DNA of 64,000 bases, taken from NCBI GenBank assembly GCA_016933055.1, contig JAFGBS010000033.1, forward strand, positions 33,693 to 97,692, read 5' to 3'. The position numbers were made by a program, and so were the translations under genes. The notes beneath the pieces were generated by a model. It was not told where the DNA came from and ran no database searches. It saw only the letters and a list, made by a program, of their open reading frames with translations. This document shows positions 8,460-16,916 of the stretch, piece after piece. The number at the start of each line of letters is the position of its first letter. Within the stretch, counting starts at the first letter, position 1. This DNA is from Promethearchaeota archaeon. GTDB lineage: Archaea; Asgardarchaeota; Lokiarchaeia; Sigyniarchaeales; Promethearchaeaceae.

Positions 8460-9263
8460 ATGTTAAAAACGGAAAAATACGAGGATCTGACTATTATTAC
8501 AACTGGTCGGGGTTTTCTCGGTGCATATATTTATCCGGTTTATAGTTATTTATTGGATGATTTACTTATTGACACGGGAACAACAATATGTAGGAATCAA
8601 TTACTGGATTTTCTAGATGATAAAGTAATCAAAATAATCGTAAATACACATGCTCATGAAGATCATGTTGGAAATAATGCAATTTTAAACGAAAGAAGAG
8701 ATATTACACTTTATGCGCATAGGGAAGCAATTAAACGGATTGAAAATCCCGCTCTTCTTGATCTGCGTAGATATCAAAAATTTACGTGGGGAGTTCCTCA
8801 ATCCTCAAAACCAAGTGAAATTCCCTCTGAAATCAAAACCAAATCCCATTTACTAGAAGTGATCCATACTCCTGGACATTGTCCGGGGCATATTTGCCTA
8901 TATGAACCTACGAAGAAATGGCTTTTTTCAGGAGATCTTCATGTTGGTAAATTATCTCTTGAGGTACAACCTTTCGAAAATTTGTTACAAATCATGACCT
9001 CACTGGAAATATTAACTAATTATGAGGTGAAAGAGATTTTTTGTGCACATCTTGGCCATATTCCAAATGGAAATATGGTCCTTCAAAACAAACTTGCTTT
9101 TTTAAAAAATGCAAAGGAACACGCAGAGAAATTATATTCAGAACATTTATCCTTAAAAGAAATTACCAATCAAATTGCGGGTAAAGAAACAATTATGAAA
9201 GTAATTACAAAGGGACATATGTCGAAACTAAATGGAATAAAAAGTCTTTTACAAATGCAATAG
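8460..9263 (+). CDS. Metallo-beta-lactamase-fold hydrolase
   Basis: A 267-residue MBL-fold enzyme with a complete metal site: H64-x-H66-x-D68-H69 (THAHEDH), H140 in HTPGHCPGH, D159 in FSGDLHVG and a late His (H197 or H200) in CAHLGHIPNG. These ligands bind two metal ions in glyoxalase II, lactonase and related hydrolases. There is no signal peptide. An AGGAG site precedes the ATG. Between a putative sugar dehydrogenase and a sugar-acid dehydratase, a lactonase opening the aldonolactone would complete the pathway; thioester or phosphodiester hydrolysis cannot be excluded. Confidence 0.83.
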   Translation: MLKTEKYEDLTIITTGRGFLGAYIYPVYSYLLDDLLIDTGTTICRNQLLDFLDDKVIKIIVNTHAHEDHVGNNAILNERRDITLYAHREAIKRIENPALLDLRRYQKFTWGVPQSSKPSEIPSEIKTKSHLLEVIHTPGHCPGHICLYEPTKKWLFSGDLHVGKLSLEVQPFENLLQIMTSLEILTNYEVKEIFCAHLGHIPNGNMVLQNKLAFLKNAKEHAEKLYSEHLSLKEITNQIAGKETIMKVITKGHMSKLNGIKSLLQMQ

Positions 9264-9272
9264 GTAAACAGA

Positions 9273-10955
9273 ATGAATAAATCTCAACAGGAATCCGATC
9301 CCAAAGCTAGGAGTAAAGAAATATTTAGTTTAATTAAAAACACCCCGTTTTACTATGTCACGACTGGAATAATGAAGGGCATTGGTCTTGAAGCAAAAGA
9401 GATTGAGCGTAAACCCTTAATTGGGGTAGTCAATACATGGAATGAGTTAAATCCCGGTCATAAACATTTACGATATCTTGCAGAAGGTGTAAAATGGGGA
9501 GTATTAGAATCAGGAGGAATTCCTCTTGAATTCAATACAATTGCTCCATGTGATGGATGGGCGAATGGAAATGATGGAATGCGATATATTCTTCCTCAGC
9601 GGGAAATAATTGCGGACTCTATTGAATGTATGATACAAGCCCATCGTCTGGATGCAATGGTAACACTCTCGAGCTGTGACAAAATCAATCCTGCGGTATT
9701 AATGGCAGCGATACGTTTAGATATTCCAACCATTTGCGTTCCTGGAGGTCCTAGTTTATACGACATTCATTGGATCCCGCAAAATGAATACAAAGGTATT
9801 GAGCAAGAGAATTATGAGAATTTTGATACAAAAGTAAATTGTATATCCTGTGGAACATGTGGTGCATGTGAACAAATGGGTACTGCAAATACTTTTCAAT
9901 GTTTAATGGAAGCTTTTGGAATGACTTTGCCAAATGCCGCCACAATCCCAGCAGTGACCCAACAGAAATATATTATTGCAAAACAATCCGGGAAACAAAT
10001 TTTAACCCTACTCGAGAAGAACATAATTCCATCGAAAATTATGACACAGAAATCCTTAGAGAATGTTATAAAAGTCGATCTAGCCATAGGAGGTTCCACT
10101 AATTCTGCAATTCATTTACCGGCAATCGCCCATGAAATGGGAATTGATTTTAATCTAGATTGGTTTAATGATTATAGCAAAATAATTCCTACAATTGTGA
10201 ATGTCTCTCCTACTGGAAGTTATGGAATTTCGGATTTATATAAAGCAGGGGGGATTTCGGCAGTATTAAAGCGTTTGGAATCCCATCTTAATTTGGATTG
10301 TTTAACCGTATCGGGAAAAACTCTAAAAAAAGTCATCAAAAAAGTAGAAATTTTGGATCCTAATGTAATACATCCTCTAGAAAATCCTGTATTTCCTGAG
10401 GGGGGGACGGTGATCTTGAAAGGCAATTTAGCCCCTGAAGGTGCCGTTATTAAGCAGAGTGCAATTAGAAAAACAAATTTACTGAAATTTTCTGGAAAAG
10501 CGATAGTATTTAATTCAGAAAAAGATGCCATAGAAGCACTACTCCAAGATAAAATCAAAAATGGGAATGTTGTAGTGATTCGCTATGAAGGTCCTAAAGG
10601 AGGACCGGGAATGCCCGAGCTGCTTGCTTTCACTGCTTCCTTAATGCTCTATAAGGGTTTACAGGATATTGCACTGATTTCTGACGGGCGATTTTCTGGT
10701 GCAACATGGGGTCCATGTATTGGACATGTATGTCCCGAAGCGTATGAGGGGGGTCTGATCGCAGTGGTTCAAGAAGGGGATCCAATTGATATTGACATAC
10801 CCAAACGGAAACTCCATTTAAATGTGTCTGAAAGAGAAATTGAGAATCGATTCAATGATTGGAAAAGAATAGAACGGGATATTAAGAGTAGTACCCTTTT
10901 AAAATATCGAAAATTGGTCTCTTCAGCTAGCGAAGGTGCGGTGTTGAGATTTTAG
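9273..10955 (+). CDS. IlvD/Edd family dehydratase, probably a sugar-acid dehydratase
   Basis: The 560-residue length and motifs are those of the dihydroxy-acid dehydratase / 6-phosphogluconate dehydratase family, Fe-S enzymes that dehydrate 2,3-dihydroxy acids. APCDGWANGNDGM, SSCDKINPAVLMAA (C135), the GACEQMGTANT region (C199) and GGSTNSAIHLPAIAHE are recognisable, as is the C-terminal SDGRFSG loop. The cluster region reads C190-x2-C193-x2-C196-x2-C199, more cysteines than the usual single GACG motif. Members include aldonate dehydratases (arabinonate, xylonate, gluconate), which fits an operon with a glycosidase and a putative lactonase better than branched-chain amino acid synthesis does. 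Confidence 0.85.
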   Translation: MNKSQQESDPKARSKEIFSLIKNTPFYYVTTGIMKGIGLEAKEIERKPLIGVVNTWNELNPGHKHLRYLAEGVKWGVLESGGIPLEFNTIAPCDGWANGNDGMRYILPQREIIADSIECMIQAHRLDAMVTLSSCDKINPAVLMAAIRLDIPTICVPGGPSLYDIHWIPQNEYKGIEQENYENFDTKVNCISCGTCGACEQMGTANTFQCLMEAFGMTLPNAATIPAVTQQKYIIAKQSGKQILTLLEKNIIPSKIMTQKSLENVIKVDLAIGGSTNSAIHLPAIAHEMGIDFNLDWFNDYSKIIPTIVNVSPTGSYGISDLYKAGGISAVLKRLESHLNLDCLTVSGKTLKKVIKKVEILDPNVIHPLENPVFPEGGTVILKGNLAPEGAVIKQSAIRKTNLLKFSGKAIVFNSEKDAIEALLQDKIKNGNVVVIRYEGPKGGPGMPELLAFTASLMLYKGLQDIALISDGRFSGATWGPCIGHVCPEAYEGGLIAVVQEGDPIDIDIPKRKLHLNVSEREIENRFNDWKRIERDIKSSTLLKYRKLVSSASEGAVLRF

Positions 10956-10958
10956 CGA

Positions 10959-12239
10959 GTGAACACTATTATGAATTCACACAGTATTAAATCAATTCAA
11001 ATTCCTTGGGGGGCATGGTATCTCCAACCCGAATCTCTCACTATCAATTTTCCAGAACAATGGACGATTCAATCTTTTTCAACAAAAAATTCCCGTTCCA
11101 TTCAAAATGACCTAAATAAAATTAAGACCTCTATACTTCACCCCTTTGGAACGCACCCCCTAGCTGAGATAGCCCAAAGGAAGAATTCGGTCGCAATTGT
11201 CATCGAAGATATATCAAGACCCTCTAAATTGGATACTATCATGGATATTGTGCTAGAAGAATTAGAAAAAACCGGAGTCTCACGAGACCAAATCACAATT
11301 ATTGGTGCATTAGGTGCCCATCGACCTATGACAAGGATGGATTATATTAAGAAGCTATCGAAAGAAATATGTCAATCTATAAATATCGAAAACCATCATC
11401 CGTATGAAAATTTGGAATACCTTGGGGAATCCAAAACGGGAACTCCTATCTATGTGAACAAAACCTATTTTAATGCAGATTTAAAAATCGCTATAGGAAC
11501 AGTCATTCCCCATCCACTAGCAGGATTTGGAGGAGGAGCCAAACTCATTCTTCCGGGCGTTTCAGGAATTGAGACATTGCTTGGGAACCATCAAGCGGGT
11601 GTTAGGGGGGTGGGAATTGGACTTGGAGTTATAACTGAATTACGAGAGGATATTGAAGATGTGTGTAAAACGGTCGGTTTAGATTTCTCCATCAATCTTG
11701 TTTCTAATCCAAAACGGGAAATATCGGGTATATTTGCAGGAGATTTCGTTCAGGCACATCGCCAAGCCATAGAGTTCGCGAAAAATGCATATTCTTTTTT
11801 TCTTCCAAGACTTAAAAGAGAGGATAAATTTGATATTGCATTTTTTAATCTGTATCCAGAAGATTTGGAGTTTACACAATCCATAAAGTGGATTAATTTA
11901 TTTTTGTCATGTGCATCTTTATTAAAAAGGAAAGCACCATGTGTAATTATGACTGCTTCGCCCGAGGGGAGAGGATTTCACAGTCTTTCGGGGGAAACAG
12001 GCTCAAAAATGTTTCAGAATTGGTCGGAAAATCCCGTTGTAGGACCGTTATTGGAAAAACGGAAAATAATCGTGTTCTCACCAAACCTTTCAAAATTCGA
12101 TGTATTTCACTCATATTCAAAAAACACCTTATTGTTCCATGAATTTTCTGATATAATTTCCAATATACGAGGAGATATACCAGAGGATGCAAAAGTGGCA
12201 TTATTTCCCAATAGTTTGAGTTTGCCTATCACAAAATAG
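10959..12239 (+). CDS. larA-like: LarA family nickel-pincer-nucleotide racemase/epimerase
   Basis: A 426-residue LarA (DUF2088) protein. Against Lactiplantibacillus LarA the catalytic set is retained: R87 in DISRP, H121 in GAHRP, H185 in PHPLAGFGGG, K195 which should carry the nickel-pincer nucleotide, and H211 in LLGNHQ. The spacings H185-K195 (10) and K195-H211 (16) equal those I recall between H174, K184 and H200 of the reference enzyme. Family members racemise or epimerise 2-hydroxy acids, including lactate, malate and gluconate. As last gene of the sugar operon, C2 epimerisation of an aldonate is likely. The start is a GTG at 10959; an in-frame ATG at 10971 is an alternative. Confidence 0.85.
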   Translation: MNTIMNSHSIKSIQIPWGAWYLQPESLTINFPEQWTIQSFSTKNSRSIQNDLNKIKTSILHPFGTHPLAEIAQRKNSVAIVIEDISRPSKLDTIMDIVLEELEKTGVSRDQITIIGALGAHRPMTRMDYIKKLSKEICQSINIENHHPYENLEYLGESKTGTPIYVNKTYFNADLKIAIGTVIPHPLAGFGGGAKLILPGVSGIETLLGNHQAGVRGVGIGLGVITELREDIEDVCKTVGLDFSINLVSNPKREISGIFAGDFVQAHRQAIEFAKNAYSFFLPRLKREDKFDIAFFNLYPEDLEFTQSIKWINLFLSCASLLKRKAPCVIMTASPEGRGFHSLSGETGSKMFQNWSENPVVGPLLEKRKIIVFSPNLSKFDVFHSYSKNTLLFHEFSDIISNIRGDIPEDAKVALFPNSLSLPITK

Positions 12240-12558
12240 AAAAAAAAGTAGAGATTATCCGTGATGAAGGATATGATATTACTGAAATAGGTGGATTTTA
12301 GATAAGATTCCACATGTTCTCTACCGCTATAGCGATCAGTAATTGACGAAATGATGACGAATATCTCTATTGTTTCTTTATAAGATATCATTATCATTCT
12401 CTGTATCGATATACTATAAAATTTCACTCATTTAACTGAGGATCTTTACAGATTTTAAGAGGATATGGAATTTCTAAGACGACGAGCTTCACAGTGCGAT
12501 ATATAAAAAAAAAGAAGGCATAACGGTTTCTGTTTAGAGTTAATTAATTATCTTATAT
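12240..12558. other. Intergenic region between convergent genes
   Basis: This stretch separates the ends of the LarA-like gene and the DUF6159-like gene. I see A-rich runs just after each stop codon that could act as transcription ends, and no RNA gene, repeat or supported coding region. Confidence 0.4.
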
Positions 12559-13455
12559 CTATCTTCCAGCTTGTACTGGTTTCGGCTTAAAAGTGTTTGC
12601 TAAAACATTTTTCTTCCAACCAGCTGGAACTGAACCAGTATCTGCGTATACGAACAATGCTGTATTATATACCATATTAGCGACATTAAATACCAAATTC
12701 AGAAGGATTAAATAAATCACTCCTAGAATTGCAAAAGTAATGCCTAGCCACATTACTGGAACCCAAATGAAGAATAAGAGGGATAGTCCACCAAAAACAA
12801 TTAATCCAATCAATCCAAATAAGAAACGCATTAATCCCATTCCAAAATACCGAATAATGCTCTCCCCCCAAGTCTTTTTAAGTGTTTCGACCGATTTTTT
12901 GATGGCTGCTTTGGGACCTAGATCGTAATATGTAATAGCTGGAACTACAAAAATGGTTGCAATATTCCACATGAAGCTCATGGCGCCTCTGAGCAATTGA
13001 ATAATAACTTTTCCGACTGTACCTAATCTATTAGCTATATTTTGTAGAACCGCCATTAGAACACCCCACAATCCGCTTATAGCACCCCAAGCCACTACAC
13101 TTCCAAATCTCTTAAATCCGTACTTGATACTCTGCCCTAGCGTAGCGTCACCACCTTCAAATCTGGTCTTCGCCGTATAACACGTACATACCCCGAAGAA
13201 GGTCGAAATTACTGCTAATCCAAAGTATACTAAAAAAAGCCATAAATAGTATATAGCGTTCCATGTGAAATCATTAACGCTGCCTTGAAATAATTGGATA
13301 AGGATGGTAGGGAACAGAACTGCAATTGAGAACAAAGCAGAAAAAATTGAACTCAAAATCGGAAACCACAAGAGTTCTTTATCCGCTCTGATCACTGAAA
13401 AACTCAGACGCATTACTTCACGTGATCGTTGAAATGCATTTGTCATATTAAACAC
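12559..13455 (-). CDS. DUF6159-like polytopic membrane protein
   Basis: A 298-residue protein with about six membrane segments (roughly 28-55, 66-95, 111-137, 153-178 and a long hydrophobic stretch 206-262 that should hold two). The N terminus, with FQRSREVMRLSFSVIRADKE before LLWFPILSSI, is the pattern I associate with DUF6159 membrane proteins found in archaea and bacteria. No catalytic motif is visible and the function is unknown. It is transcribed towards the LarA-like gene and is not obviously in an operon with it. Confidence 0.7.
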   Translation of the reverse strand: MFNMTNAFQRSREVMRLSFSVIRADKELLWFPILSSIFSALFSIAVLFPTILIQLFQGSVNDFTWNAIYYLWLFLVYFGLAVISTFFGVCTCYTAKTRFEGGDATLGQSIKYGFKRFGSVVAWGAISGLWGVLMAVLQNIANRLGTVGKVIIQLLRGAMSFMWNIATIFVVPAITYYDLGPKAAIKKSVETLKKTWGESIIRYFGMGLMRFLFGLIGLIVFGGLSLLFFIWVPVMWLGITFAILGVIYLILLNLVFNVANMVYNTALFVYADTGSVPAGWKKNVLANTFKPKPVQAGR

Positions 13456-13554
13456 TAATTTTAAGATTATATGAACAAAAATTTGTTCATTAAGATGATT
13501 GTCTTATGCACTTAAGTAGTTAATCTTGTCAAGTAACCGTTATAAATCCATGAT

Positions 13555-14307
13555 TTATTGAAATTGAATGGGATTACTTTTTTTATAGTAACCAGAAAAC
13601 ATCAGATTACATATGGGAGGAGCTTGTTTGCCAAGTTTAATTTTAACCAGTCGAAGAAGTTGATTAAGACCCATAATCACCAAACGATCTACATCATATA
13701 TCCAAAATCTATCCAATTTATTCGATGTAATTGTAAAAGATGTTGGTTTTGATCTTATATTATATTCAATTTTCAAACCAGGAAAAGGTTGAAAATCAAA
13801 ATAGGACAGCAATTCTTCATCGATAGAAATATTTTCCCAATTGATCGTTCTTTCAATCATTGCTTTATCGAGTAACGGGGATGGAGTTTCCGAATAAATA
13901 TCTTGAGGAAATTGTCTTTTAAGGATAGTGGATGTATAATTCAACAGTATTTCGCACAAATGACACAAGTCCTCTCCCGAAAGCCAGTGTACCTGCTTTC
14001 CCGAAAATAGAAATTGCAGTTCATAGGGTTCCGTACTCAATCCTTCGTCATCAAATTGAAGTAATACATGTATCTTTATTTTAGGGAAATATACTTTTGT
14101 GATCGTCCATAACTCACCAAATCCTATATTTTCTATTTCGATACCTAAACTTTCAGAAAGTGGTATTAAATCCTCAACCTTTAAATTTTGAAATGTAGAT
14201 ATATATTTGGTTCCCAGATCCTTAAGATCTCGATAATGGGGCGTTATTATACCCTTAACTGCATCAATTTGCTGAATTGTATAGAATTGAGATGAACTTG
14301 AACTCAT
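13555..14307 (-). CDS. Uncharacterised cytoplasmic protein, 250 residues
   Basis: The protein has no membrane segment or signal peptide. It begins with a Ser-rich stretch, has a mixed alpha/beta pattern and contains a cluster SGEDLCHLCEILL (about 125-137) with two cysteines. I do not recognise the family. It lies 52 bases downstream of the longin-like gene (14360-14914) on the same strand, so the two are probably co-transcribed and may act together in the small-GTPase-type regulation common in Asgard archaea. That last point is inference. Confidence 0.6.
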   Translation of the reverse strand: MSSSSSQFYTIQQIDAVKGIITPHYRDLKDLGTKYISTFQNLKVEDLIPLSESLGIEIENIGFGELWTITKVYFPKIKIHVLLQFDDEGLSTEPYELQFLFSGKQVHWLSGEDLCHLCEILLNYTSTILKRQFPQDIYSETPSPLLDKAMIERTINWENISIDEELLSYFDFQPFPGLKIEYNIRSKPTSFTITSNKLDRFWIYDVDRLVIMGLNQLLRLVKIKLGKQAPPICNLMFSGYYKKSNPIQFQ

Positions 14308-14359
14308 AAGGAAAAATTAAAATCACTAAAAAAAAATACTTCTGATCACTCTTTTGGAA

Positions 14360-14914
14360 CTACAAACAATATGGTTCTGATGTTTGGTAAGGTAATATTT
14401 GTTTGACTTCTGCATCTTCCACCGAGATAATGCCTGCTATATCATTCATTAACATATGCCATGCCTTCAAAACCGTTTTAATATCCTCACCCATAGAGAG
14501 TTTCTGCTTTAAATCTTCTGCAATCTCTTCAATGTCAATCGGTAGAACTCCTATTGTATTAATGGGAAGAAATAATAGTAATGCATAACGTTGGATTCCC
14601 CCTCTTGCTTTGGAATCGAGAACCGAAATTTTCTTGATGTGAATAATATACTTCACACCTTTACTATCGGTTAGAAATAAGGCTAATTCATCAGAGCGTG
14701 AAGAAATTGAATCCTGTAAAATATTATATTGAGTTAAGGAACTAAAAGTGGAAAAATCATAAGAAACCCCGATAAATTGAGGTCCTAATTTGTGATCATA
14801 ATGAGAACACGCTATGCCAATTTCACTTGGGTAATTTACGCTTTCTTCTTGATCACTTTCCGATCTTGAGGGTTTAATTTGAGTGATGAAATCCTCAAGT
14901 AGATTTTGATCCAT
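14360..14914 (-). CDS. Small protein with possible longin-type N-terminal domain
   Basis: A 184-residue soluble protein. After an acidic leader of about 30 residues, EIGIACSHYDHKLGPQFIGVS (about 31-51) has the shape of the first two strands of a longin or longin-like domain, where a D-x-x-x-GP turn joins strands 1 and 2. The segment ELALFLTDSKGVKYIIHIKKI then gives further strands, and RYALLLFLPI another. Longin and Roadblock domains are abundant in Asgard genomes and partner small GTPases. The assignment is a pattern judgement without alignment, so it is tentative. It probably heads a two-gene unit with the 250-residue protein. Confidence 0.55.
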   Translation of the reverse strand: MDQNLLEDFITQIKPSRSESDQEESVNYPSEIGIACSHYDHKLGPQFIGVSYDFSTFSSLTQYNILQDSISSRSDELALFLTDSKGVKYIIHIKKISVLDSKARGGIQRYALLLFLPINTIGVLPIDIEEIAEDLKQKLSMGEDIKTVLKAWHMLMNDIAGIISVEDAEVKQILPYQTSEPYCL

Positions 14915-15380
14915 TTTTATTCGCTTCTTCTTGATTGAGTCTATACTTAAAACAGTAGATCAGATTAGAACAGATAAATATACAGTTTTAAAAATATTTT
15001 AAAAAAATTTCAACTGATCCCAATTTTTTCAGAACCAAATATCTCAAAAAAATTCAAATAATTAACATCTATACAGGGCAATCTACAAATTAAATTATCC
15101 CAATACCTAAGGCTATCAGGAAACTGAATTAAACATATAAATCCAAGTCTTTTTAGGAACTTAGAGTAATTTGGTTCCCGAATAATAGAAATAGAGAGAT
15201 TTTCTTACATATTGTTTGAGGAAATACGTAAAGGTGAATGTGTAACATGAACCTAGTTAAAAAAATGAAAAAAACTTAGAAATTGGGTGCAATTTCTATC
15301 CTATATTTGGGTGAAAATTAAAGAAAAAACTCGAATATTCATAGATTTAATATTAATATCAATCTTCAAAATTTTCTAGA
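14915..15380. other. Intergenic region, nothing recognised
   Basis: A 466-base AT-rich region between two minus-strand genes. It contains long A and T runs, for example around 14990-15010, which may hold the promoter of the 184-residue protein gene and the terminator of the Fic gene. I found no RNA gene, repeat or supported open frame. Confidence 0.35.
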
Positions 15381-16289
15381 TTATTTAGGGATTCTCAAAC
15401 TCCTGATTGATTTTAAATAATTTTTAAAGAACCAGCCGACAAAGCTCATCTCATCTTCTTTTAGATTTGCCTTTTCTAATGAATTATAATAGGATTTCCT
15501 AATGTTAGCAGGGATATCAAACATAGGATATCTGTTTTGAAATAGAATGAAATTCATTAGTAATCTTGCCATTCTGCCATTACCATCATCAAAGGGGTGA
15601 ATTGATACAAAACGAAGATGCATTAAACAAGATAGAAGCACGGGATGAATCTTTCTAGGGTTTTCTTCATACCAGATAAATAATTGATCCAATAAATCTT
15701 CACAATCGAAACCCCCTGGAGGAGGTACATAGTTACTTCCACTGATGTATATTTGCCCTTTTCTTATCAAACCAGCAAAGTTAGTCCTATTTGGGTGGAG
15801 ATTAAAAATGGATTTATGCCATTTAAGAATCACACCCATACTTAAATCTGTAGTATCAATTGAATTTACCATATTTTCGTAAATTTTCATATGGAGTTTT
15901 GCTTCAACGATATGATCGGTCGATTTATTTATTGGAACTTCTGGTTCATTTATAACCAATTCTACATCCCGTAAAGTCAATGTTGATCCTTCAATTTTGT
16001 TTGTATTATGGGTAAATCTTATCCCGAAATCCTTTAGATGCTCTGCTCTTAGTAGACTGGGAATAGATTCTAATTTTTTATTGTAATCATTCTTTATTTC
16101 TTCGATCTCTGCTATCCATCGTTTATCCACGATTGTTTGAATAAATTCTTCCTTAATTTCTTCCATATTCTCCGGCAATTCCTTACCAATTTCTTTATCG
16201 ATGGTTTTAACTTGATGTTCTTCTCGATAATTATAGATAAGGTAATAATATTCATACCCTAGAACGGATTTTTTTTTCACTGTAACCAT
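15381..16289 (-). CDS. fic: Fic domain protein (predicted AMPylase) with class II inhibitory helix
   Basis: A 302-residue Fic protein. The catalytic loop H231-PFDDGNGRMAR is a full match to HPFx(D/E)GNGRxxR, so AMP transfer from ATP is chemically possible. Upstream, T96-N-K-I-E100-G101 matches the (S/T)xxxE(G/N) inhibitory helix, placed N-terminal as in class II proteins, and the flap region YISGSNYVPPPGGF (181-194) is present. No HTH domain is visible at either end. The gene is monocistronic and its upstream DNA contains four copies of an 11-base motif. Possible roles include self-regulated AMPylation or deAMPylation; the target is unknown. Confidence 0.9.
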   Translation of the reverse strand: MVTVKKKSVLGYEYYYLIYNYREEHQVKTIDKEIGKELPENMEEIKEEFIQTIVDKRWIAEIEEIKNDYNKKLESIPSLLRAEHLKDFGIRFTHNTNKIEGSTLTLRDVELVINEPEVPINKSTDHIVEAKLHMKIYENMVNSIDTTDLSMGVILKWHKSIFNLHPNRTNFAGLIRKGQIYISGSNYVPPPGGFDCEDLLDQLFIWYEENPRKIHPVLLSCLMHLRFVSIHPFDDGNGRMARLLMNFILFQNRYPMFDIPANIRKSYYNSLEKANLKEDEMSFVGWFFKNYLKSIRSLRIPK

Positions 16290-16296
16290 ACTTATA

Positions 16297-16523
16297 TTTA
16301 CCCATACAAATAATTAAATTTTGCGAATGTTATGAAAATGTAGGGGTAAGAACAAATAATTTTCAATACTAGCGCTATAATTGAACGCTGCCGAAGAAAT
16401 ATTTTCGTTAAAAATGACTATTTTGCTGCGATATACATTTAAATCGATCGTGCAAGATAATAAAAATTAATTTACCCCTACAAAATATCTTAATATATAA
16501 TAATTTTTATATTGTAGGGGTAA
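16297..16523. promoter_or_regulatory. Four copies of TTACCCCTACA upstream of fic
   Basis: The motif appears as TTACCCATACA (about 16298-16308, one mismatch), as its complement TGTAGGGGTAA at 16339-16349, as TTACCCCTACA at 16472-16482 and as TGTAGGGGTAA at 16513-16523. The last two form an inverted repeat with extended arms and a loop of about 30 bases. On the minus strand a purine-rich BRE-like stretch and a TATA-like TAATTAAATT (complement at 16311-16320) lie between the first two copies, so the nearest copy sits between TATA box and start codon, the place for a repressor. Confidence 0.6.
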
Positions 16524-16916
16524 AAAATTTCTTTGCATCAATATAAGTTATTTAATTGATTAATCAACACCTATTCTGCTCTTTTGAGGGAGTAGGTAAA
16601 AGATTAAACGTAAAACTATTATAACAATGCTCCTAACGTCAAGATCAGAAACCCATTAGGGTTCTTATGAGTTTTAGAAACGTCTATGCTACAACTTATG
16701 TAGTTGTTCGGTTGAATTACAGAATAGGCTTGTAGCGTAGTTGTAGAAGGGAAAATTCCAAATACACCGTGAAAGCCCATAGCATGCTTTTTGAGTAATA
16801 AAGATAATTTATGCTTGTGAATAGTACAATTGATAAGAGCTCGTACCTATACCATCAATCACCTATCCGGATGAATAGGGTAATTATTAGGTATCTCCGC
16901 ATAGTTTTACCTTAGT
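16524..16916. other. Non-coding stretch, possible decayed insertion-sequence end
   Basis: No intact gene is present. A short hairpin-like run AACCCATTAGGGTT occurs near 16650-16663. Translation of about 16650-16830 in one plus frame gives fragments interrupted by stops whose flavour recalls the C-terminal tail of TnpB-type proteins, but the match is too weak to call. Otherwise nothing is recognised. Confidence 0.25.

Noticed and set aside
10220..10558. 112-codon minus-strand open frame
   Set aside because: Antisense to the IlvD/Edd gene, whose motifs run through the same bases.
16640..16840. Possible remnant of a TnpB-type insertion-sequence end
   Set aside because: A few translated fragments have the flavour of TnpB tails, but they are broken by stops in every frame and I cannot identify terminal hairpins or the zinc-finger part.
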